The notes under the pieces are model-generated. The model saw only the letters and a program-made list of their open reading frames with translations. It ran no database searches and had not been told where the DNA came from. Source: JAFAXD01 sp963760435 (GTDB lineage Bacteria; Pseudomonadota; Alphaproteobacteria; Rhizobiales; Xanthobacteraceae). From it: 64,000 nucleotides of DNA. Position 1 is the first letter of the stretch, and every line of letters starts with the position of its first letter. Both the position numbers and the translations under genes were made by a program. The stretch spans positions 1 to 64,000 of the forward strand of contig CAVXDE010000042.1 of NCBI GenBank assembly GCA_963760435.1, in the 5' to 3' direction. This document shows, in pieces, positions 24,594 through 34,937 of this stretch.

Positions 24594-27056
24594 TTAGAAC
24601 TTCGTGCCGCCGCCGAAGCGGAAGATCTGGGTGTGGTCGTAGGATTCACGCGTGAGTGCGTAGGCCAGGTCGAAGCGCAGCGGACCGAGCGGCGAATCCC
24701 AGAGGAGCCCGACGCCGACCGAGGACCGGATCTTGTTGCTGTCGGCGACCACCATGCCGACGCCGGTCGTCGGATCGAAGGTCGGCGCGTTGAAGCCCCA
24801 CAGCATGCCGGCATCCGCAAACGTCGCGAGGCGCATACCGAAGTCCTTAGGCGCGAAGAACAGCGGCGTCTGGAATTCGAGTGAGGTCGCCCAGTATTGC
24901 TTGCCGCCCAGCGCGTCGTTGTTGGTGCCGGGCGTCACGTCGCGCGGACCAAACCCTGCCGGAGCAAAGCCGCGCACCAGGTTGGGGCCGCCCTGGAAGG
25001 CGTCCAGCACGCGCACGAACTGGCCGTCCCAGCCGGTCATGTACCCCCCCTGAAAGCGCAGGCTGCCGATGATGTCCGGATAGACTTCCTGATAGAGACG
25101 CGAATCGACGGTGTTTTTGACGAAGTTCACGTCGCCGCCGATGCCGGCCACGTCTTGCTTGGCATCGATGAGCAGACCGCTGGTCGGGCTACGCACGTTA
25201 TCGAGGGTGTTGTAGGTCAGGCCATAGCCGATCAGTGAAACGACGACCGGCCCCTGGTTGAGCTCCATCTTGATCGGCAGCGCCGCTTCACCGTCCTGAT
25301 AACAGTTTGTCTGTAACGGGTTCCCGGCGGCCACGTATTGCTGCGCGAACCTGAAGAACTGGTCCGGCGTCGGGAAGGTGTTGAGGAAGTCGGGACTGAT
25401 GTTGTTACAGTTGTTCAGCTGGTTGGGAAGCGTGATCTTCTGCCGGTAGATGCTGTAGCGGACGCTGCCAACCAACGTGTCGGTGAGCGGCACCCCGAAG
25501 CGCAAGTTGCCGCCGTAGATGCTCGATGCATAGGACTGATAGGACGAGGCGTTCGTCTGCTTGTCGAAGAAATCGAGCCCCATCGCGAGGCGCGTATCAA
25601 ACAGATACGGCTGCACATACGAGAGTTCGACGCCGCGCGCGCGCTGACCGTACTGGACTGCAGCCCTCACCGCCTGCCCGGTGCCGAGCAGGTTACGCTC
25701 GCCCACGCTCACTTCACCGAGCAGACCGTCCGAAGTCGAGAAGCCGCCGGAGAACGAGAACTCGCCGGTCGACTGTTCCTCCACATCGACATTGATGATG
25801 ATGCGGTCCGGCGCCGAGCCCGGCTCGGTGGTGATCTTGACGTTTTTGAAGTAGTTGAGGGCCTTGAGCCGGCGCTCGGCCCGATCAACGAGAGCGCGGT
25901 TATAGGCGTCACCCTCGGCAAGGTCGAACTCCCGCCGGATGACGTAGTCGCGTGTACGCGTGTTGCCACGGATATTGATGCGCTCCACGTAGGCCCGCGG
26001 ACCTTCGTCGATCACGAACTGGATGGTCACCGTGTGATTCTGGAAGTCACGATCACCGCGCGGTTTCACGACCGAAAACGGATAGCCGCGTTTGGCGATC
26101 TCGATGGAAACATCCTCCACCGTCTTCTCGACGAGGTCGGCGTTGTACACCATGCCGGGCGACAGCCGCACCTTGTAGCGCAACGCATCGGCACTGACAG
26201 CGCTGACATTGGAGATGAGATCGACCGAGGCAACCTTGTACTGCGCTCCTTCATCGATCGTGAAGGTGATGTTGAAGCCCTTGGCAACAGGATCGTACTC
26301 GGTCAGCGCCGAGACGATGCGGACGTCGGCATAGCCGTTCTTGAGATAGAACCGGCGCAACAGGTCGCGATCGGCCTCGACCCGGTCCGGATCGAAGTTG
26401 TCGTTGCTCTTGATCCAGCTCAACCAGTTCATCTCGCCGGACTTGATGACGTCTTTCAAGCGCCAGTCGGAGTAATGATTGTTGCCGATGAAGTTGATCT
26501 TCGCGACGCCAGTCTTGGGACCTTCGTTGATTTCAAAGACCAGGTCGACGCGGTTGTTCGGCAGCTCAATCACTTTGGGATCCACCCGCACGTCGTAGCG
26601 GCCACTGTGCTGGTAGATGTCAACGATGCGCTGCACGTCCGACTGCACCACAGCACGCGAGAACGTGCCGCGCGGCTTGGACTGAATTTCCGAGGCGAAC
26701 TGCTCGTCCTTGACCTTGTGGTTGCCCTCGAAAGCGACCTTGTTGATCACCGGATTTTCGGTAACGGTCACCAGCAGGCGTCCACCCGCCTGGCTGATCT
26801 TCACGTCCTGGAACAGATTGGTCGCATAAAGCGCCTTGTAGGCGGCATCAATGTTCTGTGCGTTGAGCGGCGGGTGAAAATAGGACCGGATCGTGTCGGC
26901 CTCGACCCGGCGGTTGCCTTCAACGATGATTTGCGACGACTGCGCGTAAGCAACGCCACCCACGCTGACCGGCGCGGCGACTTGCCCGAACAGTACACTG
27001 CCGAGAACCAAGCACATGATGCCCAGTCCCCGAAACACCCCACCCATCATTCCCAT
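24594..27056 (-). CDS. bamA: Outer membrane protein assembly factor BamA
   Basis: Central subunit of the machine that folds beta-barrel proteins into the outer membrane. The 820-residue protein has a signal peptide (GLGIMCLVLGSVLFGQVAAP), five POTRA domains (for example IIVEGNRRVEADTIRSYF, VAKINFIGNNHYSDWRLKDV, ERINIRGNTRTRDYVIRREF) and a C-terminal barrel ending in phenylalanine (IFRFGGGTKF), with the VRGF-type motif NLVRGFAPAGFGPRD. It is intact and lies between rseP and lpxD as in other alphaproteobacteria. Confidence 0.95.
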   Translation of the reverse strand: MGMMGGVFRGLGIMCLVLGSVLFGQVAAPVSVGGVAYAQSSQIIVEGNRRVEADTIRSYFHPPLNAQNIDAAYKALYATNLFQDVKISQAGGRLLVTVTENPVINKVAFEGNHKVKDEQFASEIQSKPRGTFSRAVVQSDVQRIVDIYQHSGRYDVRVDPKVIELPNNRVDLVFEINEGPKTGVAKINFIGNNHYSDWRLKDVIKSGEMNWLSWIKSNDNFDPDRVEADRDLLRRFYLKNGYADVRIVSALTEYDPVAKGFNITFTIDEGAQYKVASVDLISNVSAVSADALRYKVRLSPGMVYNADLVEKTVEDVSIEIAKRGYPFSVVKPRGDRDFQNHTVTIQFVIDEGPRAYVERINIRGNTRTRDYVIRREFDLAEGDAYNRALVDRAERRLKALNYFKNVKITTEPGSAPDRIIINVDVEEQSTGEFSFSGGFSTSDGLLGEVSVGERNLLGTGQAVRAAVQYGQRARGVELSYVQPYLFDTRLAMGLDFFDKQTNASSYQSYASSIYGGNLRFGVPLTDTLVGSVRYSIYRQKITLPNQLNNCNNISPDFLNTFPTPDQFFRFAQQYVAAGNPLQTNCYQDGEAALPIKMELNQGPVVVSLIGYGLTYNTLDNVRSPTSGLLIDAKQDVAGIGGDVNFVKNTVDSRLYQEVYPDIIGSLRFQGGYMTGWDGQFVRVLDAFQGGPNLVRGFAPAGFGPRDVTPGTNNDALGGKQYWATSLEFQTPLFFAPKDFGMRLATFADAGMLWGFNAPTFDPTTGVGMVVADSNKIRSSVGVGLLWDSPLGPLRFDLAYALTRESYDHTQIFRFGGGTKF

Positions 27057-27246
27057 TCGCTACGCCCTTGCTTCCCCAAATATCCCCAAGCAAGCTTGTC
27101 TTTCCATTACGGGACCCACCCCTGGGATTTCCGTAAGGCCTCCAGACTCGAACACGGACCTCCTTGTAAACGGCATTTGTGTCCGTGCAATGCATCCGAT
27201 CGGTCCGCAGATTTTCCCGCCCCAGCTGTTGCCCGTTTGCTACACT

Positions 27247-28427
27247 TCACGACGTCCAGTGCAGGATGTCGTTATAAGTTGCGAAAATCATTAACATCAG
27301 AACCACCGCCAATCCGATCCGGAACCCAACCTCCTGGGCACGCTCCGACAAGGGGCGCCCGCGCACCGCCTCGACGGCGTAGAACAGCAGATGTCCGCCA
27401 TCGAGCAGCGGAATCGGGAAGAGATTGAGCAGACCGATCGAAACCGACAAGACAGCGGCAAGCTGAATGATGGCAATGAGGCCACCGCTGATTTCCGCCG
27501 CTATGCAACCCACCCTGCCAGACTTGGCCGGCAATCTGCGCGATCCGGGTTGGCCCACCGAGCTGATCGGGCGATTCGCGGCCGACCACGACGCGGGCGA
27601 GGTACGTCATCGTATTGTCGATCACGAACCAGGTTTCGTGTACCCCAAGGCCAATTGCCGTGAGCGGATCGACCGGTTTGACAGCGATCTCACCGGGCCC
27701 GACCGGCGCCCGGGTGATCCCGAGCATGCCCTGGCGGTGCACATTGCCGAAGCTGTCTTTAACCTCGGAAAGAACCGGCGTCGCGGTGAGGTTTTCGTGC
27801 ACCCCACCCCGGTCCACCACGATGTGCAGCGCCTGCCCGGGGCTCGTCACCACGATGCGCTGCAGCTCGCCGAAAGATTTCGACCGGCTGACCGTCAATG
27901 GAGAGAACGAGGTCCCCGGGTTGAAAACCGGCGGCCGCAGCCGCACTGCCGGGCTGCACGGTGGCGACCCGGGCCGCGGTCGATTCCTTGCCGTAGACCG
28001 AGAAAATTCCCGCAAAGATGACGATCGCCAGAACGAAGTTGGCGAGCGGACCTGCCACGACGACCGCGGCACGCGACCACACGGGCTGATGGAAGAAACT
28101 GACTTTGCGCTCAGATTCGCTCATCTGCGCCACGGCCGCCGGATCCGGCACGCTCGCGGCGTTCTCATCACCGAAAAACTTGACATAACCGCCCAGCGGA
28201 ACAGCGGAAATCTTCCAGCGGGTGCCCTTACGGTCATTGAAGCCGATGATCTCCGGGCCAAAGCCGATGGAAAACACCAGGACCTTGATGCCGCATGCGC
28301 GCGCAATGAGGAAATGGCCGAGCTCGTGGAAAAACACCACGATGGTCAAGACCACCAGGAACGGCAGGACATAGCCCAGCAAGCCGGCACCCAAGAGATT
28401 GAGACTAGAGACCAAATGCGTACCCAT
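27247..28427 (-). CDS. rseP: RIP metalloprotease RseP (two frameshifts)
   Basis: Site-2 intramembrane zinc protease that releases envelope-stress sigma factors and clears signal peptides. The zinc site FHELGH lies in the first helix (VVLTIVVFFHELGHFLIARA); a PDZ domain follows (VQPGSAAAAAGFQPGDLVLS), and NLFPIPLLDGGHLLFY carries the second zinc-ligand motif (LDG). These blocks sit in three frames with changes near 27880 and 27508. The C-terminus is MIFATYNDILHWTS. Restored length is about 390 residues. Gene order dxr-rseP-bamA is standard. Confidence 0.9.
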
Positions 28428-28596
28428 CAGCGTCCGTTCGCCCCTGCGCGGTGAAATCGTTCTTGCTCGCGCACGTCCCCGGCGAACTTACCGCCGCCCA
28501 TCGAAGCCCCAGGCAAAACCCCAGACCATTGCCCAGCCTCGGCGGGAAACCGGTAACCACGTTTCCAGAACATGCGCCACTTCACCCGGTATTTAT

Positions 28597-29814
28597 TTAG
28601 GATGCCTTTGCGGCAATTTCAGGCACCAGCTCGCGCGCCAAAGATCGCGAAACATGGTCAATAGATAGTGCATCGTCGATGCTCTGCGGCTCGCGCAGCA
28701 GGCCTTTGTGGCCGCCCGCCTCCAGCGTCTCCTCGACCAGTCCCGCGATTCCAGCAAAGCCGAGGCGGCGATGCAAGAACGCATCGACCGCAATCTCGTT
28801 TGCCGCATTGAGCACGGTCGGAGCCCCTCCGCCCAACTCGAGCGCCTCCCGGGCCAAGCGCAATGCCGGAAAGCGGGCGGCGTCGGGCGCCTCGAAACTC
28901 AGGGTCGCGACCTTGGCAAGATCGAGCCGAGCGGCCGGTGTATCGATCCGGTCGGGCCAGGCCAGGCAATGGGCGATTGGCACCCGCATGTCGGGCGACC
29001 CCAGCTCGGCGATCACAGCGCCATCCCGAAACTCAACCAACCCGTGTATAATCGATTGCGGATGCACCAGAACGTCGATCTGACTCGCCGGCAAAGCGAA
29101 CAGATGGTGCGCTTCGATCAGCTCCAGCCCCTTGTTCATCATGGTCGCGGAATTGATCGTGATCTTGGGACCCATCGACCAATTGGGATGGCGCAAGGCC
29201 TGGTCGACCGTGGCGGCGCGCATCGCTTCGATTGCCCAGGTCCGGAACGGCCCACCCGAGGCGGTGAGGATGATGCGGCGGACGTCGGAGGGGTGTCCTG
29301 ACGCAAGCGATTGGAAAATAGCGTTGTGCTCGGAGTCGACCGGCAGCACCGTTGCGCCGATCTCGCCGGCGCGGCGCATAAACAGTGCGCCGGCGCATAC
29401 CAGGCACTCCTTGTTCGCCAGCGCCACGGTTGCCCCGCGTTCGAGCGCCGCCAAGGTAGGCTTGAGTCCCGCTGCGCCGGTTATCGCGGCCATGACCCAA
29501 TCGGCCGGCCAGTTCGCAGCCTCGATGACGGCGCCCTCCCCGGCAGCCGCCGCGATGCCAGTGCCTGCAAGCGCGTCCTTCAACTCGCCATAGAGCGTCG
29601 GATCGGCGATGGCGGCAAAGCGCGCGCCGATCTTGCGCGCGATTGCGGCAAGCGCGGCCGCGTTGCGCGAGGCAGCCACCGCCTCGACGCGGTAACGCTC
29701 GGGTGCCGCCGCAAGGAGATCAACCGTGCTCGAACCAATCGAGCCGGTCGCCCCGAGAAGACTGACCGACCGGATCCCGTCCTGCTTGCTCGCCACCGTC
29801 GCTGCGCTCATCAC
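28597..29814 (-). CDS. dxr: 1-deoxy-D-xylulose 5-phosphate reductoisomerase
   Basis: NADPH-dependent committed step of the MEP isoprenoid pathway. The 405-residue protein shows the NADPH motif SLLGATGSIGSSTVDLL, the metal- and substrate-binding segment LPVDSEHNAIFQSLASG, the flexible loop ILTASGGPFRTW and the Asn/Lys/Glu block INSATMMNKGLELIEAHHLF. It lies 1 base from the cdsA stop in a translation-coupled cluster, supplying precursors for undecaprenyl phosphate made by UppS. Confidence 0.94.
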   Translation of the reverse strand: MMSAATVASKQDGIRSVSLLGATGSIGSSTVDLLAAAPERYRVEAVAASRNAAALAAIARKIGARFAAIADPTLYGELKDALAGTGIAAAAGEGAVIEAANWPADWVMAAITGAAGLKPTLAALERGATVALANKECLVCAGALFMRRAGEIGATVLPVDSEHNAIFQSLASGHPSDVRRIILTASGGPFRTWAIEAMRAATVDQALRHPNWSMGPKITINSATMMNKGLELIEAHHLFALPASQIDVLVHPQSIIHGLVEFRDGAVIAELGSPDMRVPIAHCLAWPDRIDTPAARLDLAKVATLSFEAPDAARFPALRLAREALELGGGAPTVLNAANEIAVDAFLHRRLGFAGIAGLVEETLEAGGHKGLLREPQSIDDALSIDHVSRSLARELVPEIAAKAS

Positions 29815-29815
29815 C

Positions 29816-30499
29816 CTACCACACCAATAACCCGGTCGCGGCCGCCGAGAAGCCGCCGCGCGCGATCCCGATCATCGCCGCCACCAACGCTGCGGCGATG
29901 AAGCCGTCCAGGCGATCCATGAGGCCTCCGTGTCCGGGAATGAGATGGCCCGTGTCCTTCGCCCCAAACCGTCGCTTGAGCGCGGATTCGAAGAGGTCGC
30001 CTGCTTGAGCCACCATTGAAAGGATCACACTCAGGATGGCAATGGGCAAGACCGCAAGCGAGAGCCAAGCGGCGATCGCGATCCCGGCGGCGAGCGCCCC
30101 GGCCATTCCGCCAATGGCGCCGGACCGGGTCTTGTTGGGACTGACCGCCTGCCACAGTTTCGGGCCGCCGACCACGCGACCAATGGCGTAACCCATGATG
30201 TCGGTCATCCAGACGATTGCGAATAGAAACACCAACGCAGCGAAACCGTTGTTGACGTCCGCACGCAGAACGACCGGGGCAATGAAAACGATGGCGGCGT
30301 AGATCACGCCGGCAACGCGCCACGGCATCGAGTCGCGGGCCGGCGCAACGAGCTTGATCCACTCCCAACCAATGACGAGCGCGGCCCCCGCCCAGAAGAT
30401 CACAAAGACGGCGCCGCCGATCCAAGCCGCCGCTAGCGCCAGAGGTGCCAGTACGAGGCTTGATGCCAGCCGAACCGAGAGGTTATCGCCACCCGTCAC
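29816..30499 (-). CDS. cdsA: Phosphatidate cytidylyltransferase
   Basis: Makes CDP-diacylglycerol, the precursor of all phospholipids, in the inner membrane. A polytopic protein with the CDP-DAG synthase signature ALKRRFGAKDTGHLIPGHGG followed by LMDRLDG near the C-terminus. The start is taken as GTG 30499, overlapping the uppS stop (GTGA), giving 227 residues, somewhat short but starting with the expected first helix SSLVLAPLALAAAWIGGAVF. A longer in-frame ATG at 30595 would overlap uppS by about 100 bases. Confidence 0.9.
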   Translation of the reverse strand: MTGGDNLSVRLASSLVLAPLALAAAWIGGAVFVIFWAGAALVIGWEWIKLVAPARDSMPWRVAGVIYAAIVFIAPVVLRADVNNGFAALVFLFAIVWMTDIMGYAIGRVVGGPKLWQAVSPNKTRSGAIGGMAGALAAGIAIAAWLSLAVLPIAILSVILSMVAQAGDLFESALKRRFGAKDTGHLIPGHGGLMDRLDGFIAAALVAAMIGIARGGFSAAATGLLVW

Positions 30500-31245
30500 G
30501 AGGCGCTTCGCGCCGCAAGGCCGCCGAAACGGCGCTCGCGTGTCCGATATTCGGCAATCGCACTCTCGAGCGTCGCGCGGTCGAAGTCCGGCCAATAGAC
30601 CGGAACAAATACCAGCTCACTGTAGGCCGCCTGCCACAGCAGGAAATTGGACATGCGCTGCTCGCCGCTTGTACGGATCAACAAATCCGGATCCGGAATA
30701 TCGGCCGTATGCAGACGCGTGGCGAGAAGATCAGCCGTGATCGCTTCGGGCTTGAGCTTCCCGGCGGCGACATCTTCGGCAAGCCGGCGGGCCGCGGAGG
30801 CGATCTCCTGGCGTGCGCCGTAGTTGAATGCGACCACCAGCACAAGCCCGCTATTGGCGGCGGTCAGCGTCTCGGCTTCCTCAAGCAGGCGCGCAATTTC
30901 GGGGTCGAGGCCTTCGCGTTCGCCGATGATTCGCACACGCACGTTGTTGCGGTGCAGGTCGGCCAGATCATTGCGGATGAACCGGCGCAGCAGTCCCATC
31001 AGGTCGAGAATTTCGGAGCGGGGACGCGACCAGTTCTCGGAGCTGAACGAAAAGATCGTCAGAATGCTGATGCCGAGCTCATCGGCGGCACGCACCGTCC
31101 TGCGCACCGCTTCGACGCCCCGGCGATGGCCTTCGCCGCGCGGGAGCCCGCGCTGCGCGGCCCAGCGGCCGTTGCCGTCCATGATGATGGCGACGTGGTA
31201 GGGCGCGCCACGACCACCGCCATGTTTGACCTCCGTCTGCGTCAC
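30496..31245 (-). CDS. uppS: Undecaprenyl diphosphate synthase (di-trans,poly-cis)
   Basis: Extends farnesyl diphosphate with isopentenyl units to the C55 lipid carrier for cell-wall synthesis. The 249-residue protein has the catalytic Asp in VAIIMDGNGRWA, the substrate-helix segment FSFSSENWSRP, the flexible loop FNYGARQEI and the C-terminal signature PDLLIRTSGEQRMSNFLLWQ. Start is GTG at 31245. It lies 35 bases downstream of frr. Confidence 0.94.
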   Translation of the reverse strand: MTQTEVKHGGGRGAPYHVAIIMDGNGRWAAQRGLPRGEGHRRGVEAVRRTVRAADELGISILTIFSFSSENWSRPRSEILDLMGLLRRFIRNDLADLHRNNVRVRIIGEREGLDPEIARLLEEAETLTAANSGLVLVVAFNYGARQEIASAARRLAEDVAAGKLKPEAITADLLATRLHTADIPDPDLLIRTSGEQRMSNFLLWQAAYSELVFVPVYWPDFDRATLESAIAEYRTRERRFGGLAARSAS

Positions 31246-31280
31246 AATACGAGCGCCCCGTTTCAGGACCTTGAGCAGAA

Positions 31281-31844
31281 TTAGACCGTCATGATCTCGC
31301 GTTCTTTGGTGGCCAGGGACTGATCGATCTCAGCGATGATCTGATCGGTTGCCTTCTGCACCTCTTCGGCCATGCGCTTCTGATCGTCCTCGCTGACGTT
31401 GCCGTCCTTCTCCAGCTTCTTCAGCAAATCGAGGCCGTCACGGCGCACATGGCGCACCGCCACGCGAGCGTTTTCGGCATATTTGTGCGCGACTTTGACG
31501 AGCTCCTTGCGGCGATCCTGATTGAGCTCGGGGATCCGCAACCGGATCACCTGGCCTTCGGTCGAGGGGGTCAGGCCGAGGTTCGCTGCCATGATCCCCT
31601 TCTCAACCGCGTGCACCAATGATTTGTCCCAGACCTGCACACTGAGCAGGCGCGGTTCCGGTACACTGATGGTCGCGAGCTGGTTGAGCGGCATGTGCGT
31701 GCCGTACGCGTCCGCCTGCACGTGATCGAGCAAGCCGGTCGAGGCACGCCCCGTGCGCAAGCCGCCCAGTTCTTGCTTGAGCACTTGGGTGGCGCCGTGC
31801 ATGCGGCGTTTCAGTTCGTTGAGATCATATGTCGTGGTTGCCAT
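31281..31844 (-). CDS. frr: Ribosome recycling factor
   Basis: With EF-G splits post-termination ribosomes. 187 residues, the normal length, with YDLNELKRRMHGATQVLKQE, GLRTGRASTGLLD, the PLNQLATISVPEPRLLSVQ core and NQDRRKELVKVAHKYAENAR. Start ATG 31844 (MATTTYD) follows GGAGGCCTCG; a longer in-frame extension belongs to the shifted pyrH reading frame. It directly follows pyrH, as usual. Confidence 0.95.
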   Translation of the reverse strand: MATTTYDLNELKRRMHGATQVLKQELGGLRTGRASTGLLDHVQADAYGTHMPLNQLATISVPEPRLLSVQVWDKSLVHAVEKGIMAANLGLTPSTEGQVIRLRIPELNQDRRKELVKVAHKYAENARVAVRHVRRDGLDLLKKLEKDGNVSEDDQKRMAEEVQKATDQIIAEIDQSLATKEREIMTV

Positions 31845-31936
31845 CGAGGCCTCCCGAAAGCGGCACACCTTGTTACATGGGCCGCTCGATAATGTCCGGT
31901 TCGTCGCGAAAACTTTGCGGCGGTGACGGATAAGCT

Positions 31937-32651
31937 TCAGCCGACCCTTGTTGCACGCCCTTCCCCGCGCAACACGGCCGTCACAGCACCCGCGTCCCGG
32001 ATCGAAAACACTATGATAGGCATATGGTTTTCCCGGGCAAGCGCAAACGCCGTCATGTCCATGACGCGCAGGTCGCGCGCAATCGCCTCTTGGTGCGTGA
32101 GCGCATCGAAGCGCTTGGCGTTCGAATCGCGCTTTGGATCGGCGCTGTAGACGCCATCGACGTTGGTCGCCTTCAGGACGCTGTCGCACCCCATCTCGGC
32201 CGCCCGCAGCACGGCGGTGGTGTCGGTCGTGAAGTACGGATTGCCGGTGCCGCCGGCAAAGATGACGATTCGCCCCTCGGCCAAATGCTTGCTCGCCCGC
32301 TGCCGCGTGTAGAGCTCGCACACCTGCGGCATCTCCAGTGCCGACAGGGTACGCGCGGGCGCCCCGGCGCGCTCTAACGCGGCTTCCAGTGCCAGTGAAT
32401 TCATCACGGTCGCCAGCATCCCCATCGTGTCGCCGGTGGTGCGCGACACACCCCGCCCCGAGACTTCGACGCCGCGAAAGATATTGCCGCCGCCGACCAC
32501 CACGCCGATCGTGACCGGAAGCGCCCGCGCGGCCGCGAGATCGGCGGCGATGCGCTCCAGGGTCGGCTGATGGATGCCGAAGGAACTCGGGGCCACTCAG
32601 GGCTTCTCCCGAGATCTTGACGATGACGCGCCGGAAGGCCGGCTCAGGCAT
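31937..32651 (-). CDS. pyrH: UMP kinase (one frameshift)
   Basis: Phosphorylates UMP to UDP. MPEPAFRRVIVKISGEALSG is in one frame and SFGIHQPTLERIAADL onward in the next, the change falling near 32587. The rest shows VVGGGNIFRGVEVSG, DTMGMLATVMNSLALE, the nucleotide-site FAGGTGNPYFTTDT and KATNVDGVYSADPK, ending GEGRATRVG. Restored length about 238 residues is normal. An essential gene flanked by intact frr and by tsf, so a sequence error is the simpler explanation. Confidence 0.92.
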
Positions 32652-32815
32652 CGGATGCTCCCCTGCCGATGCGCGTGTCCCGGGCGCAACGCAGCACGCA
32701 GTGGTGCGCTGCCGACCCGGGACCGTTAAACGCGATGTCCTTGTGGCGGTCCCGGATCAGCCGTGCACCGCTCCGCAAGAGCTTCGCGCTGCACGGCATC
32801 GGGGACACGTATTGA

Positions 32816-33692
32816 CTATTTCTCGATTCCCTCGCCGAGTGCAAAGCGCACGAAGCCCGTGACCTTGACCGGGGCGCCGACCTTGCCTTCGGCTTCCTTC
32901 ACGGCCTGCGCGACGCTCTTCTTGTCGTCGTGTACGTAGGGCTGATCGAGCAGGCAGACCTCCTTGTAGAAGGTCTTCAGGCCCGACTCGACGATCTTGC
33001 TGATCATCGCTTCCGGCTTGCCTTGGGCGCGGAATTTCTCCGCCAGCACATCGCGCTCACGCGCGACCACGGCAGGGTCGAGCCCGCTTGCATCAACCGC
33101 CAGTGGGCTTGCGGCCGCCACGTGCATCGCGACTTTGCGGCCGAGATCAATGAGCTCGTCGCTTTTGCCGTCTGAACTCAAGCGCGACCAGAACGCCGAT
33201 CTTGCCGAGGCCATCAGAAACCGTGTTGTGGATGTAGCTCGCGACCGCGCCCTTGCCGACGTTCAGTCCAGCGGCGCGCCGCAAGCTCATGTTCTCGCCC
33301 ACCTTGGCAACCGTGTCGGCAATCGCTTCGGCGATCGTGATGCTGCCGGCCTTGGCCGCCTTGATCGATTCGACGTCGGTACCCGCTGAGAGCGCGACGT
33401 CGGCGATCATCTTGACCAGGCCCTGAAACAAGTCATTGCGGGCGACGAAGTCGGTTTCCGAATTGACCTCGACCACCACACCCTTGCCGTCCTGACGGGC
33501 AACGCCGATCAACCCGTCGGCCGCGACGCGATCGGCTTTCTTGGCCGCCTTGGCGATGCCCTTCTTGCGCAGCCAGTCTACCGCGGCCTCAGGATCGCCC
33601 GATGTTGCCTCCAGCGCCGCCTTGCAATCCATCATGCCGGCGCCGGTCTTCTCGCGCAGGTCCTTGACCATCGAAGCGGATATGTTCGCCAT
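32816..33692 (-). CDS. tsf: Elongation factor Ts (one frameshift)
   Basis: Nucleotide-exchange factor for EF-Tu. N-terminus ISASMVKDLREKTGAGMMDC (UBA-like domain) and the first core half are in frame to GKIGVLVALE; the second half starting SDGKSDELIDLGRKVAMHVA is one frame over, the change falling near 33178. The end VTGFVRFALGEGIEK is typical. Restored length is about 292 residues. It lies 83 bases downstream of rpsB in the conserved rpsB-tsf pair. Confidence 0.92.
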
Positions 33693-33774
33693 GTTGTCCT
33701 CCCCGGCCTCTGCCGGGTCTCGCAAACGCGCCTCAGCGATCGAGGCGCAACAGATCATCAGCCGAGCAAGAGCG

Positions 33775-34770
33775 CTATTCGGCGCTCAGTTCCTTTGCCT
33801 TGTCGACCCAGGCACTGACGCGCCCCGGCAAGCCGACCTCCTCGCCGACATTGTGCGCGGCCTGCGGCGAGAAAGCTGCGATCTGCCAGTAATGGAAGAT
33901 GCCCAGATCATTGAGCTTCTTCTCGATTGCGGGTGACACGCCGGTCAGCTTCTTGAGGTCATCAGCGCCGCCCCGCGGACCGGAGAGAACCTCGTAGCCT
34001 GGCCCTTCGCTGGTCTCCGCCGGGACCTCCTCGGCGATCGGGGCTTCGGCCTCGCCGAGGTCAACGCCCATTTCGCCCTGCGCCCGGCCGATGCCGTCAA
34101 TCGCCGCCTTGGCGATGAGCTCGCAGTAGAGCGTAATCGCCCGGCCGGCGTCGTCATTACCGGGTACCAGATAGGTGATACCCTCCGGATCACAGTTGGT
34201 ATCGACGATCGCCGCCACCGGGATATTGAGGCGCTGCGCCTCCTTGATGGCGATGTCTTCCTTGTTGGTGTCGATCACAAACAACAAGTCGGGGATGCCG
34301 CCCATGTCCTTAATGCCGCCGAGCGCACGATCAAGCTTGTCGCGCTCGCGCTGCAGGTTGAGCCGCTCCTTCTTGGTGTAGCCCTCGGATTCACCGGTGC
34401 TGAGCAGCTCATCGAGCTTGCGCAGGCGCTTGATCGATTCCGAGATGGTCTTCCAATTGGTCAGCATGCCGCCGAGCCAGCGCGAATTCACGTAGTACTG
34501 GGCCGAGCGCTTGGCGGCTTCGGCGATCGAGTCCTGCGCCTGCCGCTTGGTGCCGACGAACAGGATGCGTCCACCCTTGGCGACGGTGTCGCTGACGGCT
34601 TCGAGCGCCCGGTGCAGCATCGGCACGGTCTGGGCAAGATCGATGATGTGGATGTCGTTGCGGGTGCCGAAGATGTACTCGCGCATCTTCGGGTTCCAAC
34701 GGTGGGCCTGATGGCCAAAGTGCACGCCAGCTTCCAACAGCTGACGCATCGAATAGTCGGGTAGCGCCAT
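33775..34770 (-). CDS. rpsB: 30S ribosomal protein S2 with C-terminal extension
   Basis: Small-subunit ribosomal protein. The S2 body is clear: YSMRQLLEAGVHFGHQAHRW, NPKMREYIFGTRNDIHIIDL, RWLGGMLTNWKTISESIKRL and AIVDTNCDPEGITYLVPGND. At 331 residues it is about 90 longer than E. coli S2; the extra part is an acidic linker and a helix-hairpin-helix-like segment (LKKLTGVSPAIEKKLNDLG, FHYWQIAAF), as in other Hyphomicrobiales. Start MALPDYS at 34770. Confidence 0.93.
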   Translation of the reverse strand: MALPDYSMRQLLEAGVHFGHQAHRWNPKMREYIFGTRNDIHIIDLAQTVPMLHRALEAVSDTVAKGGRILFVGTKRQAQDSIAEAAKRSAQYYVNSRWLGGMLTNWKTISESIKRLRKLDELLSTGESEGYTKKERLNLQRERDKLDRALGGIKDMGGIPDLLFVIDTNKEDIAIKEAQRLNIPVAAIVDTNCDPEGITYLVPGNDDAGRAITLYCELIAKAAIDGIGRAQGEMGVDLGEAEAPIAEEVPAETSEGPGYEVLSGPRGGADDLKKLTGVSPAIEKKLNDLGIFHYWQIAAFSPQAAHNVGEEVGLPGRVSAWVDKAKELSAE

Positions 34771-34889
34771 AACGTCTCTTCTCCGGTTCTGCCTCCGCGG
34801 ACGTGTGAGCGCCTGTAAAGAAGACGCCACCGGACGGCCCGGACCCATTGTCGGGGTCAAAACCACCGTCCGCGTGTGAGATGCTGGGG

Positions 34890-34918
34890 CTTATATAGGT
34901 GCGATTAGGGTCGCGCAA
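34890..34918 (-). promoter_or_regulatory. Promoter of the rpsB-tsf operon
   Basis: TTGCGC and TATAAG are separated by 17 bases on the minus strand, about 120 bases before the rpsB start. The resulting long GC-rich leader could hold autoregulatory structure, but no known leader motif was recognised. Confidence 0.55.
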
Positions 34919-34937
34919 GGCGCCCTGCTTCACCTCC

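Noticed and set aside
25338..27428. A 696-codon plus-strand frame
   Set aside because: It lies antisense to the clearly recognisable bamA gene; codon bias of GC-rich genes leaves the opposite strand open. No protein family visible.
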